From Prevotella sp. (GTDB lineage Bacteria; Bacteroidota; Bacteroidia; Bacteroidales; Bacteroidaceae), in NCBI GenBank assembly GCA_020026195.1, contig JAHHQW010000016.1:1-43029 (forward strand): a DNA stretch of 43,029 nt, read 5' to 3'. Below, one piece after another: positions 16,141 to 24,815 of this stretch. Numbering within the stretch: position 1 is the first letter of the stretch; the number at the start of each line of letters is the position of its first letter. Made by a program: the position numbers and the translations under genes. The notes below the pieces were generated by a model. It was not told the DNA's origin and did not search any database. It saw only the letters and a program-made list of their open reading frames with translations.

Positions 16141-16172
16141 TTGTCCTATTACTTATATTTTTTATAATTTTG
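16141..16172 (+). promoter_or_regulatory. Promoter of the SGNH-SGNH-MBOAT operon
   Basis: TTG at 16141-16143, a 21-nt spacer, and TAATTTTG at 16165-16172. The predicted leader before the ATG at 16287 is about 105 nt. Confidence 0.6.
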
Positions 16173-16286
16173 CAAACTCGTTGAAACATAGGCGTTTTAG
16201 TCATATAATCAGGCAGATTGTATATTATGCGCCTCGTTTTATACGATAAGACTAATAAGATATAAGGTAAAAAGTAACAGCAAACG

Positions 16287-17651
16287 ATGAATAACCATAA
16301 CAGACGTCCATTCCTGCTGCTCCTCATGGCAGTAGGAATACTCATAGCATTTGGCCGCTATGTCCCCTCAAAAATCGGCGGATATGAGGTGAAACCGGTA
16401 AATCTTCTTTCCGACGTCTGCGAGTCAGCACAAGAAGACTCACTCAGCAAGATACTTGCAGAACTTCCCAAGGTAAAGAAACCCATAAAGAAAGAAATAA
16501 AGAAAGACACCGTACCAGCTGGAATAACCCCGATAGAAGATTATTCCGACAGCACACAGTTCGGAATGAAACATTTTTACGAAGCACTGCGTAACCGCGA
16601 GAACATGGATCGTCCTGTGCGCATAGCATATTTTGGCGATTCGTTCATTGAAGGCGACATCTATACAGCTGACCTTAGGGCAATGCTTCAGGAAAAGTTT
16701 GGTGGTAACGGAGTAGGCTTTGCCGACATAGCTTCGCCGTTTGCAGGTTTCCGTGTCTCACTCCCCACACATTCGTCAGGCTGGGACGTACGCAGTTCAC
16801 AGATGCGCGATTCATGCGAACGCCACCGTCTCGGTCCTACACAGCGTTATGCCATGCCCTATGGCAGTGCCTACGCATCGTTCGGTGCAACCACCCACTA
16901 TAAACATCTCGACCACTTCGAGACAGCTACAATCTATCTCCGTTCAAACCATCCCCTTACTGTCAGGGCATGTATGAACAAAGACTCCGTGCTCACCTTC
17001 ACCACAAAAGGCGACGGCACTATAGAACGAGTCAGATGCGATTATGACATGAAGAAGATAAGATGGGATGTATCTGGTGACAGTACCGTAACTTGTTTCG
17101 GAACATCGCTCGAAGGTCGTAATGGAATAACACTCGATAACTTCTCCTTCCGAGGTTCAAGCGGAGTTACGCTTACCAAGATACCACAGTCACAGTGGCA
17201 AGAGATAAGTGATGCCCGTGCCTACGACCTCATAGTACTTCATTTCGGACTCAACGTAGCATCAAAGGATCTTCTGAAATACGATTACTACATCAAGAAA
17301 CTGAAGCATACAATAACGGTCCTCAAGCAGGCATACCCCCATGCAAGTTTCTTGATAGTAGGTACAAGCGACCGTGAAGATCGAGTAGACGGAGAACTTC
17401 ACACGATGCCAGGCGTAAAAGCCCTGATAAGTTACCAGCAGCTTGCAGCATCACAGAACGGCATAGCTTTCTGGAATCTCTATGAAGCAATGGGAGGTGA
17501 GGGCAGTATCGTTAAGATGACCCAGACCAAGCCCAAGGGAGCACGTCTTGACTATACCCATATCACACGGGAAGGAGGCAGAACTCTTGCAGAACTGTTC
17601 TATAAGTCGCTTGTTTACGGCTACGACACATACATTAAAAATAATAACTGA
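16287..17651 (+). CDS. SGNH/GDSL-type periplasmic esterase-like protein, first of two
   Basis: The 454-residue product has an N-terminal membrane anchor (about residues 8-24), a lysine-rich linker (about 60-75: KVKKPIKKEIKKD), then an SGNH hydrolase domain. Block I is YFGDSFIEGD with nucleophile Ser119. Block III is LIVLHFGLN, with Asn following Gly-Leu, and the C-terminal block is DYTHITREGG carrying the Asp-x-His pair. The anchor and linker suggest that the catalytic domain faces the periplasm. The gene starts an operon with a second SGNH protein (4-nt gap) and an MBOAT acyltransferase. In AlgI/AlgJ/AlgX, PatA/PatB and related systems, such SGNH proteins move acetyl groups onto polysaccharide, so acetyl transfer is as likely as hydrolysis. 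Confidence 0.85.
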   Translation: MNNHNRRPFLLLLMAVGILIAFGRYVPSKIGGYEVKPVNLLSDVCESAQEDSLSKILAELPKVKKPIKKEIKKDTVPAGITPIEDYSDSTQFGMKHFYEALRNRENMDRPVRIAYFGDSFIEGDIYTADLRAMLQEKFGGNGVGFADIASPFAGFRVSLPTHSSGWDVRSSQMRDSCERHRLGPTQRYAMPYGSAYASFGATTHYKHLDHFETATIYLRSNHPLTVRACMNKDSVLTFTTKGDGTIERVRCDYDMKKIRWDVSGDSTVTCFGTSLEGRNGITLDNFSFRGSSGVTLTKIPQSQWQEISDARAYDLIVLHFGLNVASKDLLKYDYYIKKLKHTITVLKQAYPHASFLIVGTSDREDRVDGELHTMPGVKALISYQQLAASQNGIAFWNLYEAMGGEGSIVKMTQTKPKGARLDYTHITREGGRTLAELFYKSLVYGYDTYIKNNN

Positions 17652-17655
17652 CAGA

Positions 17656-18642
17656 ATGAATATAAAAAATAAGATGAAGACACAAACAATTGCAGGTGTC
17701 ATAATAATAGTCTCGCTTATTATGTCGCTGAGCATTAACACCTTCGCATCACACTCAGATGCTGCTGTTTCGCTTGATACACTCCGCTGGCATCCCATCG
17801 TGCCCAAGAACTCATGCGATACTAAGCTCCATACATTTGTACATTCAAGTCCTGACACAATAACAAGATACCAGCAGTTGTATAGAGTTTTCGACACCCT
17901 GTGTTACAGCAATCGTCCGCTCAGGGTATTACATATAGGCGATTCGCATGTAGCAGGAAAGAGTTTTCCGATGGAGATAAAGCAGTATCTTGCTGATGCC
18001 TTCGGAATGGCATCAGCCGACACAGCAGGAGTGGGAATAAATTATTCGTATATAGCAAAGAACGGAGCCACGGCACTCAATTTCCTTACCCCCGAACGAC
18101 AGAGAAGCATTGCTGCAAAGAATGCCGACCTTGTGATAATGAGTTTCGGAACCAACGAATGTCATGGCATGGGATACAGAGAAGCAGAGCACCGCACTGC
18201 ACTTTCAGCCGCAGTTGATAATGTGCGCAAGTTATGTCCCGGAGCCACCATACTGCTTACCACACCTCCTGGTGACTATCTCACAAGACGTACAAGATAC
18301 TACGTGCGTGGCAGAGATGGCAAGCGTTATCGCCGCTATCGAACCCGAAGCAATCCCAATCCTATGACACCACGTTGTGCTGCTCTCATTTGTAAGTACG
18401 CGGCAGAACAGAATATCCCCGTTTGGGATCTGAACACCATTGCCGGAGGCAGCATGGCAGTACGCAACTGGCAGAAACATAACATGATGCGCAGAGATAA
18501 GATACATTATTATCCCGAAGGCTATGCCTTTCATGCCCGTATGTTTGGCGAAGCATTCGTCAAGGCATACAATGAATATTATTACGAACAGGATTTCAAC
18601 GACAAGTCATCTAAGATAATCGAGACTTATGTGGAACATTGA
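17656..18642 (+). CDS. SGNH/GDSL-type periplasmic esterase-like protein, second of two
   Basis: With the ATG at 17656 the product is 328 residues and has an N-terminal hydrophobic segment (about 11-31, TIAGVIIIVSLIMSLSI), likely a signal peptide or anchor. The longer open frame from 17548 lies inside the previous gene and would bury this signal, so it was rejected. SGNH motifs are VLHIGDSHVAG (Ser97), IMSFGTNECHG (the GxNE form of block III) and the terminal DKIHYYPEGY (Asp-x-x-His). It is about 125 residues shorter than its neighbour, lacking the long lysine linker. The next gene overlaps its last 14 nt, which points to translational coupling with the MBOAT protein and a joint role in O-acylation. 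Confidence 0.87.
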   Translation: MNIKNKMKTQTIAGVIIIVSLIMSLSINTFASHSDAAVSLDTLRWHPIVPKNSCDTKLHTFVHSSPDTITRYQQLYRVFDTLCYSNRPLRVLHIGDSHVAGKSFPMEIKQYLADAFGMASADTAGVGINYSYIAKNGATALNFLTPERQRSIAAKNADLVIMSFGTNECHGMGYREAEHRTALSAAVDNVRKLCPGATILLTTPPGDYLTRRTRYYVRGRDGKRYRRYRTRSNPNPMTPRCAALICKYAAEQNIPVWDLNTIAGGSMAVRNWQKHNMMRRDKIHYYPEGYAFHARMFGEAFVKAYNEYYYEQDFNDKSSKIIETYVEH

Positions 18643-20116
18643 TTTATCACGTGTTGTTGAGCAGCTCTCGTACGATCCGTCACAGCCCCTGCTCTTCAAT
18701 ACCGGACTCTTTCTGCTGCTCTTCTTAGCATTTCTGGCATTCTATACCCTTCTCTCAGGTAAGCGTGCCACGGCAGTGCGGCTCATCTATCTTACAGCCT
18801 TCTCATATTATTTCTATTATAAGAATGCAGGAGAATATTGTGTCCTTCTTTCCGTCGTAACGATAGTAAACTACTTTGCAGCCATCGCCATAGAAAGATT
18901 TAGGTCGGCTGCTGCCCGCTGGGCTATGGTGTTCGTAACCGTAGTCTTCATGTTAGGACAGCTGGCATACTTCAAGTACACCAATTTTGCCCTTTCAGAG
19001 ATACTCCCATTCTTTGGCGAGGAATTCAAGCCTCTTGACATCTTCCTTCCTGCAGGAATATCATTCTTCACGTTCCAGTCGATGAACTACATCATAGATG
19101 TGTATCGCGGTAAGATGAAAGCAACGCACAGCATCATTGACTTTGCCTTCTTCGTATCGTTCTTCCCCACGATACTTGCCGGACCGATATTAAGGGCACG
19201 CGATTTCCTGCCGCAGGTACATCGTCCCGTTGTAGTAACACGCGAGATGTTCGGTACAGGACTGTGGTTCATTATCATGGGACTGTTTAAGAAAGCTGTA
19301 ATATCCGACTATATAGGAGTAAACTTCGTAAACCGAATATTCGATGCGCCAGAGCTTTACACCGGAATAGAAAACCTATTCGGCGTGTACGGATATACTC
19401 TGAAACTCTATTGTGACTTTTCAGGTTACAGCGATATGGCTATTGGAATTGCTATGTGGCTGGGATTCAGTATTCCTGCCAACTTCCGCTCACCATATAA
19501 GAGTCAGAGCATCACGGAGTTTTGGCGACGCTGGCATATATCACTCTCGTCATGGTTACGGGATTACCTTTACATCTCCCTTGGCGGCAACAGAAAAGGA
19601 AAGGTAAGAATGTACGTCAACCTCTTTCTTACTATGCTGCTTGGCGGACTGTGGCATGGTGCATCACTTAACTTCGTAGTGTGGGGTGGAATGCACGGTA
19701 TAGCCCTGTGCATACATAAGAAGTTCCGCGAACTGTTAGGACACGACAAACATTACGAGTCGCATGGTATACGTAAGATAGGTGCAGTGTTTCTCACCTT
19801 CCATCTTGTATGCTTTGCATGGCTTTTCTTTGCCAACCCTACGTTTCAGTCGTCCATGACTATGCTTGGCAAGATATTCTGTGAGTTTCATCCTGAATTC
19901 TTCATGCAGTTTGTCACAGGTTATCCCGTAGTGGTCACTCTGATAGTATTAGGTTACGTGCTCCATTACCTGCCTGAGAAGTGGAACGTCGGAACAGGCA
20001 ACCTTATCAGTCGTTCGCCCTTTGCACTCCAGGCACTGTATCTCATAATAATAATATTGTTAGTCATTCAGGTAAAGTCGAGTGACGTTCAGCCGTTTAT
20101 ATACTTGCAGTTCTGA
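18629..20116 (+). CDS. MBOAT-family O-acyltransferase (AlgI/DltB-like)
   Basis: A 495-residue polytopic membrane protein of the membrane-bound O-acyltransferase family. Signature regions are FFPTILAGPILRARDFLPQ (about 181-199), YCDFSGYSDMAIGIA, SITEFWRRWHISLSSWLRDY, and GLWHGASLNFVVWG, where the histidine (about residue 343) is the conserved catalytic one. AlgI-type members pass an acetyl group from the cytoplasm across the membrane to a periplasmic partner. Two SGNH partners are encoded immediately upstream. Its ATG at 18629 overlaps the previous gene by 14 nt. The polymer that is modified is unknown; no glycosyltransferase cluster is next to it. The operon ends at the 13-bp stem terminator at 20157-20192. 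Confidence 0.93.
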   Translation: MWNIDLSRVVEQLSYDPSQPLLFNTGLFLLLFLAFLAFYTLLSGKRATAVRLIYLTAFSYYFYYKNAGEYCVLLSVVTIVNYFAAIAIERFRSAAARWAMVFVTVVFMLGQLAYFKYTNFALSEILPFFGEEFKPLDIFLPAGISFFTFQSMNYIIDVYRGKMKATHSIIDFAFFVSFFPTILAGPILRARDFLPQVHRPVVVTREMFGTGLWFIIMGLFKKAVISDYIGVNFVNRIFDAPELYTGIENLFGVYGYTLKLYCDFSGYSDMAIGIAMWLGFSIPANFRSPYKSQSITEFWRRWHISLSSWLRDYLYISLGGNRKGKVRMYVNLFLTMLLGGLWHGASLNFVVWGGMHGIALCIHKKFRELLGHDKHYESHGIRKIGAVFLTFHLVCFAWLFFANPTFQSSMTMLGKIFCEFHPEFFMQFVTGYPVVVTLIVLGYVLHYLPEKWNVGTGNLISRSPFALQALYLIIIILLVIQVKSSDVQPFIYLQF

Positions 20117-20156
20117 TTACGTGTTTTTCGATAACTTGAATAAATAATGTGAAATG

Positions 20157-20200
20157 CACCCTTGAAAGTTATGTGCCAGACTTTCAAGGGTGTATTCAAT
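20157..20200 (+). terminator. Terminator after the MBOAT gene
   Basis: A perfect 13-bp stem (20157-20169 with 20180-20192; core CCCTTGAAAGT/ACTTTCAAGGG) with a 10-nt loop, followed by a weak T-rich tail. Confidence 0.75.
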
Positions 20201-20443
20201 ATTTTAGAATCTTTTTCTAATTATCTTATTTTTATATCTGTTTATGCATTTTCTCGTTACTTTAAATTTAGATGTCAGTTCAATTTTATAGACATTCATA
20301 AATATAGAATAAAATATAAAGCATAACAAAAATGATTTTATAATATAAAATTATTTTGCTGTACGAATCTTGCTTATATGTTAATTTATAAATGAATAAA
20401 TGTTAGATTTTATGTTATAATTAAAACAAATATTAGTTTTTCC
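20201..20443. other. AT-rich intergenic DNA
   Basis: Very AT-rich sequence without an open frame of note or a clear structured RNA. A promoter follows at 20444. Confidence 0.4.
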
Positions 20444-20474
20444 TTGTAATGGAATGGAAAAAATGTTATATTCG
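20444..20474 (+). promoter_or_regulatory. Probable promoter of the 1085-residue secreted protein
   Basis: TTG at 20444-20446, a 20-nt spacer and TATATTCG at 20467-20474 (one mismatch to TAnnTTTG). The leader to the ATG at 20568 would be about 85-90 nt. Confidence 0.45.
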
Positions 20475-20567
20475 CCTGTGAAAAATAACTAACTGAAATA
20501 AAAGTCTATTTTTAGACCGATAATTTAGACTATAAAACACTTGTAATGTTTAAAACCTTTTTTTACA

Positions 20568-23500
20568 ATGAAAAATTTTCTATTAACAATCGCAGCAACT
20601 TTCATGTCGTTTGGTGCAGTGGCTCAGCATACGGCAGTTCCAAAAGCTCAGCGTTTTAATCCGAGTCACTATGAGATTCTTCCGCGCACCAGCGCAGTTA
20701 CGTCTCCAAACATTATTAAAGCAATTGATGTTAAGTCAGAGTTTACAAACGACTGTCTGTTCAATGCAAATGATGATCATGCAAATGCCTATGCATTCAT
20801 GGTGTTCGACTATCGTTACAAGACAAACGCATTTGTAAACTTTACCACAGATGATCCTGAAGATTATAGAATGCAGGCCAATTACGAACAGATTCCTGCT
20901 GAATCATACGGATTCTTCAGTTCAACTTTTGTAGGCGACAAGATTTTTGCATATTGTTATAGGTATTATGGAAGTAATACCCTTATTCCTCTTTCTTTCG
21001 GTTATATTGATCCTAAGACGGGTATTTATGAAAAGACTGTAGATGCACCTTATGGAACGATGACAGCTCTTAATGATATGACATACGATCCTGTGACAAA
21101 GAGAATCTTTGCAGTAGAAATGTTGTATGATAAAAATGACGGTTCAATAATTGGATCAAATATTATTGTTATTGACCCTGCCGATCCGAAACTTGAGATG
21201 AAGGTCGTAGCTACAGTTAGTACGCCTATTTTCGTTATTGCAGCTGACAAGGGAGAGGTATATGGAATTATTCCCGACCGTCAGTCTTCTAACAGTTACC
21301 TTGCAAAATTTTCAGCACAGGAACTTCTCGATGGTAATGGAAAGATGACCCCTATAAACAAAAATAGTGGCTTTGGCATAAATATAGGTTATGCACAGTC
21401 TATGGAGTTCGATAAGGTTAATCACAGATTATGGTGGTTCGGACAGACAATGGATGACAAGTCATTCTTTAGTGAAGTAGATATAAATAAAGGTGTAATA
21501 AAGAATCGTCATGATTTCTATATGCCTGCTCAGGCAGTAGCACTTGCAATGCCATTTCAGGATGTAAAAGAGAAAGCACCTTCTTATGTGCGCAATCTTA
21601 GTGCAAAGGCAGCTGATGCCGGTGGTAACAAAATTACATTCTCATGGACAAATCCTTCAAAGGATTTCTATCTCAATCCACTGACCGACCTCACAAAGGT
21701 TAATATCATTCGTGACGGACAGGTTGTAAAGACAGTAGATGCCGCTGGTGTAGGACAGGTACAGACATGCGAGGATACAGACGTACCTTCAGGCGTTCAC
21801 ATCTATAGAATACAGCCCGTAAATGCAGAAGGTGACGGTGTATACAAAGAAGTAAAGGCCTTTGTGGGTCATGACGTTCCCGGTGGCGTTACAGGTATTA
21901 AGATTAAGACAGATGGCTGTAAGGCAACAGTTACATGGAGTGCTCCTTATGCAGGTGTGAATGGTGGTTGGATAGATAAGACATCATTGAAGTACGATGT
22001 AGTTCGTTTCCCTGGTAATGTGAAGCTTGCTACAGATATTACGGAATGTAAGGTAGAAGACGAAGTCTCAAAGTTTGAAGGCTATTACTATGAGATAACA
22101 GCAAAGAACAAAGATGGTGTAGGTTCTACAGTTAAGTCAGACGTAACATCATTTGGTCCTTCTCTGTCAATACCATTCTTCTCATCTCTTAATACAGTCG
22201 AAGAGTTCAACAAGTGGACAGTAATCGATAACAATAACGACTACACATCATGGAAGTTCGATAATTATTTCGATGTAACATGTTATGAATTTTCTACAAG
22301 TGCAGCTGACGACTATCTGGTATCTCCTGAATTCTATTTCGAAGAAGGCAAAGAATATCAGATACGTTTCAAGTATTGGACAGCCAACTGGGTTAATGCT
22401 TTTGACTTTACACCTTTACCTGAAAAGATGGATATTTACTATGCGCAGGAGCCTACGGCTGCTGCATTCCAGAAAGAAGGCAAGATACTTGACCTTGTAG
22501 ACTTCCATACGCCAGCTAAAACATATCTTTATGCAAAGCAGGTATTCTCAGCAAAACCAGGTAAGGGACATTTAGCATTCCACGCTTACTCAGATCCTGA
22601 AAGCAGTATCATCTATCTTCAGGACGTATGTATCAGGGAGTATAGCGCAACCGATCTCAGCATTACAGACTTTAAGGGTAGTATTGCGGCTGTTCAAGGC
22701 TCTGCATCGGCATACAGCGTTGAAGTAATGAACGAAGGTTCAGCTGCTATAAACAAATATAAGGTACATCTGATTGATGCAGAAACAGGTGCTGTCCTTG
22801 GAACTGCTGATGGAGTTTCAATTAATCCCGAAGAGAAGAAAGTCGTAACAGTAGAATGGACACCTTCAGAGGTCGGTGATATATCAGTATCTGCAAAGGT
22901 AGAGCTTGAGGGTGATACATATCCTGCGGACAACAAATGGAAAGAATCAATTCATGTAGAAATAGCACCAGAAGGTTCAGCTAATTGGATTTCTGTAAAT
23001 ACGGACGATGCTTACTACAAAGATGGTCTGGCACATAACTGCGGTTGGGCAATGCCTTTCAATTTTTCAGTAGCTTACAGTATGATACAGAGTATTTATC
23101 TTGATAAAGAAATTGCAAAGAAGAATATTACTATCACTGGTGTTCTATTTGTATATGACTGTCAGAATGAAGATCCTGTTACAAAGCCAGTCAAGATTTC
23201 TGCAATGGCTTCAGAAAAGACATACTTTGAATGGGATGCAGAAAACCTTCTTGTTATGGCTTACGACCATGATGATCCAAACTGGATGCCTCTTTACGAA
23301 GGTAATATTGAATTCGGTGGTATAGAGAAGGATAAGAGACTCGTAATCAAGTTCGACGAACCTTATTACTATGAAGGTGGTAACCTTGTATTTATGTATG
23401 AGTCAATGTGGGATGAAGATTACTTCACAGACGAAAAATCACCTATGTTCCATCAGCATAATCTTTATAGTGAAGGAGAAGATGTTTGTCAGCGCACATG

Positions 23501-23825
23501 TAAGTTCGCAAGTAAATATTTAGACTATCCTGATCCTGATAAGATTGGTTCATTGCCTGCAACTCCGTTCACAATGTTCCAGTATCTTGATGGCGATCAG
23601 ACAGGTATCATGGGTGTGACAGCCGACGGACTTAACTTCGATATATTCGATGGTAAACTGAAGATGTCTCAAGTCTGTGACTCAATTGTGGTTTACGATC
23701 TTGATGGTAAGGCTGTTGCCGAAGTACGTAATGCAAATGTCCTTTCACTTGGAATACTTCACGGTACATACGTTATTAGTGCTAAGGCTGGTGAAAAGAC
23801 AATCAACACAAAGGTTAGCTTTTAG
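20568..23825 (+). CDS. Large secreted multidomain protein (FN3, choice-of-anchor J/cleaved-adhesin, T9SS-type tail)
   Basis: A 1085-residue protein with a signal peptide (MKNFLLTIAATFMSFGAVAQ). Residues about 30-335 look like a repeat-containing propeller-like region (FVGDKIFAYCYRYYG, GEVYGIIPDR). Two fibronectin-III-like domains follow (about 340-430 and 435-520). A jelly-roll of the cleaved-adhesin/choice-of-anchor J kind follows, with the motif SAADDYLVSPEFYFEEGKEY (about 580-600). A CARDB-like segment spans about 695-790. The last 55 residues (SIVVYDLDGKAVAEV .. GTYVISAKAG .. NTKVSF) have the pattern of a T9SS type A sorting domain, so the protein is probably exported through the T9SS and attached to the cell surface or released. 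No catalytic motif is seen; adhesion or binding is likely. It is transcribed alone. Confidence 0.82.
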   Translation: MKNFLLTIAATFMSFGAVAQHTAVPKAQRFNPSHYEILPRTSAVTSPNIIKAIDVKSEFTNDCLFNANDDHANAYAFMVFDYRYKTNAFVNFTTDDPEDYRMQANYEQIPAESYGFFSSTFVGDKIFAYCYRYYGSNTLIPLSFGYIDPKTGIYEKTVDAPYGTMTALNDMTYDPVTKRIFAVEMLYDKNDGSIIGSNIIVIDPADPKLEMKVVATVSTPIFVIAADKGEVYGIIPDRQSSNSYLAKFSAQELLDGNGKMTPINKNSGFGINIGYAQSMEFDKVNHRLWWFGQTMDDKSFFSEVDINKGVIKNRHDFYMPAQAVALAMPFQDVKEKAPSYVRNLSAKAADAGGNKITFSWTNPSKDFYLNPLTDLTKVNIIRDGQVVKTVDAAGVGQVQTCEDTDVPSGVHIYRIQPVNAEGDGVYKEVKAFVGHDVPGGVTGIKIKTDGCKATVTWSAPYAGVNGGWIDKTSLKYDVVRFPGNVKLATDITECKVEDEVSKFEGYYYEITAKNKDGVGSTVKSDVTSFGPSLSIPFFSSLNTVEEFNKWTVIDNNNDYTSWKFDNYFDVTCYEFSTSAADDYLVSPEFYFEEGKEYQIRFKYWTANWVNAFDFTPLPEKMDIYYAQEPTAAAFQKEGKILDLVDFHTPAKTYLYAKQVFSAKPGKGHLAFHAYSDPESSIIYLQDVCIREYSATDLSITDFKGSIAAVQGSASAYSVEVMNEGSAAINKYKVHLIDAETGAVLGTADGVSINPEEKKVVTVEWTPSEVGDISVSAKVELEGDTYPADNKWKESIHVEIAPEGSANWISVNTDDAYYKDGLAHNCGWAMPFNFSVAYSMIQSIYLDKEIAKKNITITGVLFVYDCQNEDPVTKPVKISAMASEKTYFEWDAENLLVMAYDHDDPNWMPLYEGNIEFGGIEKDKRLVIKFDEPYYYEGGNLVFMYESMWDEDYFTDEKSPMFHQHNLYSEGEDVCQRTCKFASKYLDYPDPDKIGSLPATPFTMFQYLDGDQTGIMGVTADGLNFDIFDGKLKMSQVCDSIVVYDLDGKAVAEVRNANVLSLGILHGTYVISAKAGEKTINTKVSF

Positions 23826-23840
23826 TTGATGTATAAATCT

Positions 23841-23880
23841 AATATCCCGGATTCTTTTTTAGGATTCGGGATATTTTATA
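23841..23880 (+). terminator. Terminator after the large secreted protein gene
   Basis: A 9-bp stem AATATCCCG (23841-23849) / CGGGATATT (23867-23875) with a T-rich loop and tail, 16 nt after the stop codon. Confidence 0.75.
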
Positions 23881-24215
23881 TAAAATAAAGAGTTGGGTGT
23901 TAGTAAAAAACATGTTAAACAATACTTTATCCCTTTTTAAATTTAATGTTTGGCTGATTTCTGTATAGTTGTTTATATATAGTTCTGGTTGCACATTCCA
24001 CAATAAATTCAAACATATAAAACTAAAATTGTTTTCTGTAAGTGAAATCTAAATTCCATAAGTAGATTTCATAATAAACATTCTTTTCCTGCTCATTTTT
24101 CCTCTTTCTTAATTTATTTACATACATTTCCTTACCATTGAATTATTTACTTCTATTAAGTAATGATAGAAGCGAAAGCTTTTGACAAATTGGTGTCTAA
24201 ACATTAAAAAATAAG
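23881..24215. other. AT-rich intergenic DNA upstream of the next secreted-protein pair
   Basis: No credible open frame or RNA gene is seen. A second possible -7 element (TATTTTTG, 24216-24223) lies at its end, upstream of the better promoter at 24244-24275. Confidence 0.4.
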
Positions 24216-24243
24216 TATTTTTGCAATTAAATACTTTAAAATG

Positions 24244-24275
24244 TTTGCAACTTGTAAACAAACTCGTTATATTTG
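24244..24275 (+). promoter_or_regulatory. Promoter of the 24306-26153 pair
   Basis: TTTG at 24244-24247, a 20-nt spacer and TATATTTG at 24268-24275, a perfect TAnnTTTG, 30 nt before the ATG. Confidence 0.6.
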
Positions 24276-24305
24276 CCGTACTAATACTAATAAAATTAAC
24301 CAATT

Positions 24306-24812
24306 ATGAAACATTTACCAATTAAAGTAAGGTTATTTGGTGTTCTGGCTGCTCTCTTTGCTGCAATGCCTTCGTCGGCACAGCAGGAAGAAACAAAGCT
24401 TGTGATATATAACCATGCAGGAGGTTCACCGGTAGAGATACCTATAGACAATGTCCGCAAGGTTACATTTCAGGATACATACTTTACTATGATGTACAAT
24501 GATGGTATGCAGGCAGATGACACATTTGCATACGATGACGTGAAAAGCATAAAGTTCAGCGGTATAGAGACAGGTATCGGAAACATCAATGCCGAAGATG
24601 GTACGGGCGAGATTGTAATCAGCCGCAGCGGTTCGCAGATTAACATCAGCGGCATAACAGATAAAGTACACATAAGATTGTTCGATATCTCAGGACGTCA
24701 GATATTTGGTAGAACATCTGCAGTCGACACGTCAGTTAGCACTGATGAACTTTCAGAGGGTGTATACATTTTAAGAGTTAACAACAAATCATTTAAATTT
24801 AGCAAGTTTTAA
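24306..24812 (+). CDS. Small secreted protein with a T9SS type A sorting domain
   Basis: The 168-residue product has a signal peptide ending near PSSAQ (residue 25). A short N-terminal region (about 30-85) contains two similar beta stretches, IPIDNVRKVTFQD and AYDDVKSIKFSG. A C-terminal sorting domain (about 95-168) has the typical pieces IRLFDISGRQIFG, LSEGVYILRVNNKSFKFSKF. About half the protein is the sorting signal, so the passenger is only some 65 residues. The next gene starts 3 nt downstream and is cotranscribed. The short IDxVxxxxF motif occurs widely in Bacteroidetes secreted proteins as I recall; its function is not known to me. Confidence 0.82.
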   Translation: MKHLPIKVRLFGVLAALFAAMPSSAQQEETKLVIYNHAGGSPVEIPIDNVRKVTFQDTYFTMMYNDGMQADDTFAYDDVKSIKFSGIETGIGNINAEDGTGEIVISRSGSQINISGITDKVHIRLFDISGRQIFGRTSAVDTSVSTDELSEGVYILRVNNKSFKFSKF

Positions 24813-24815
24813 GTT

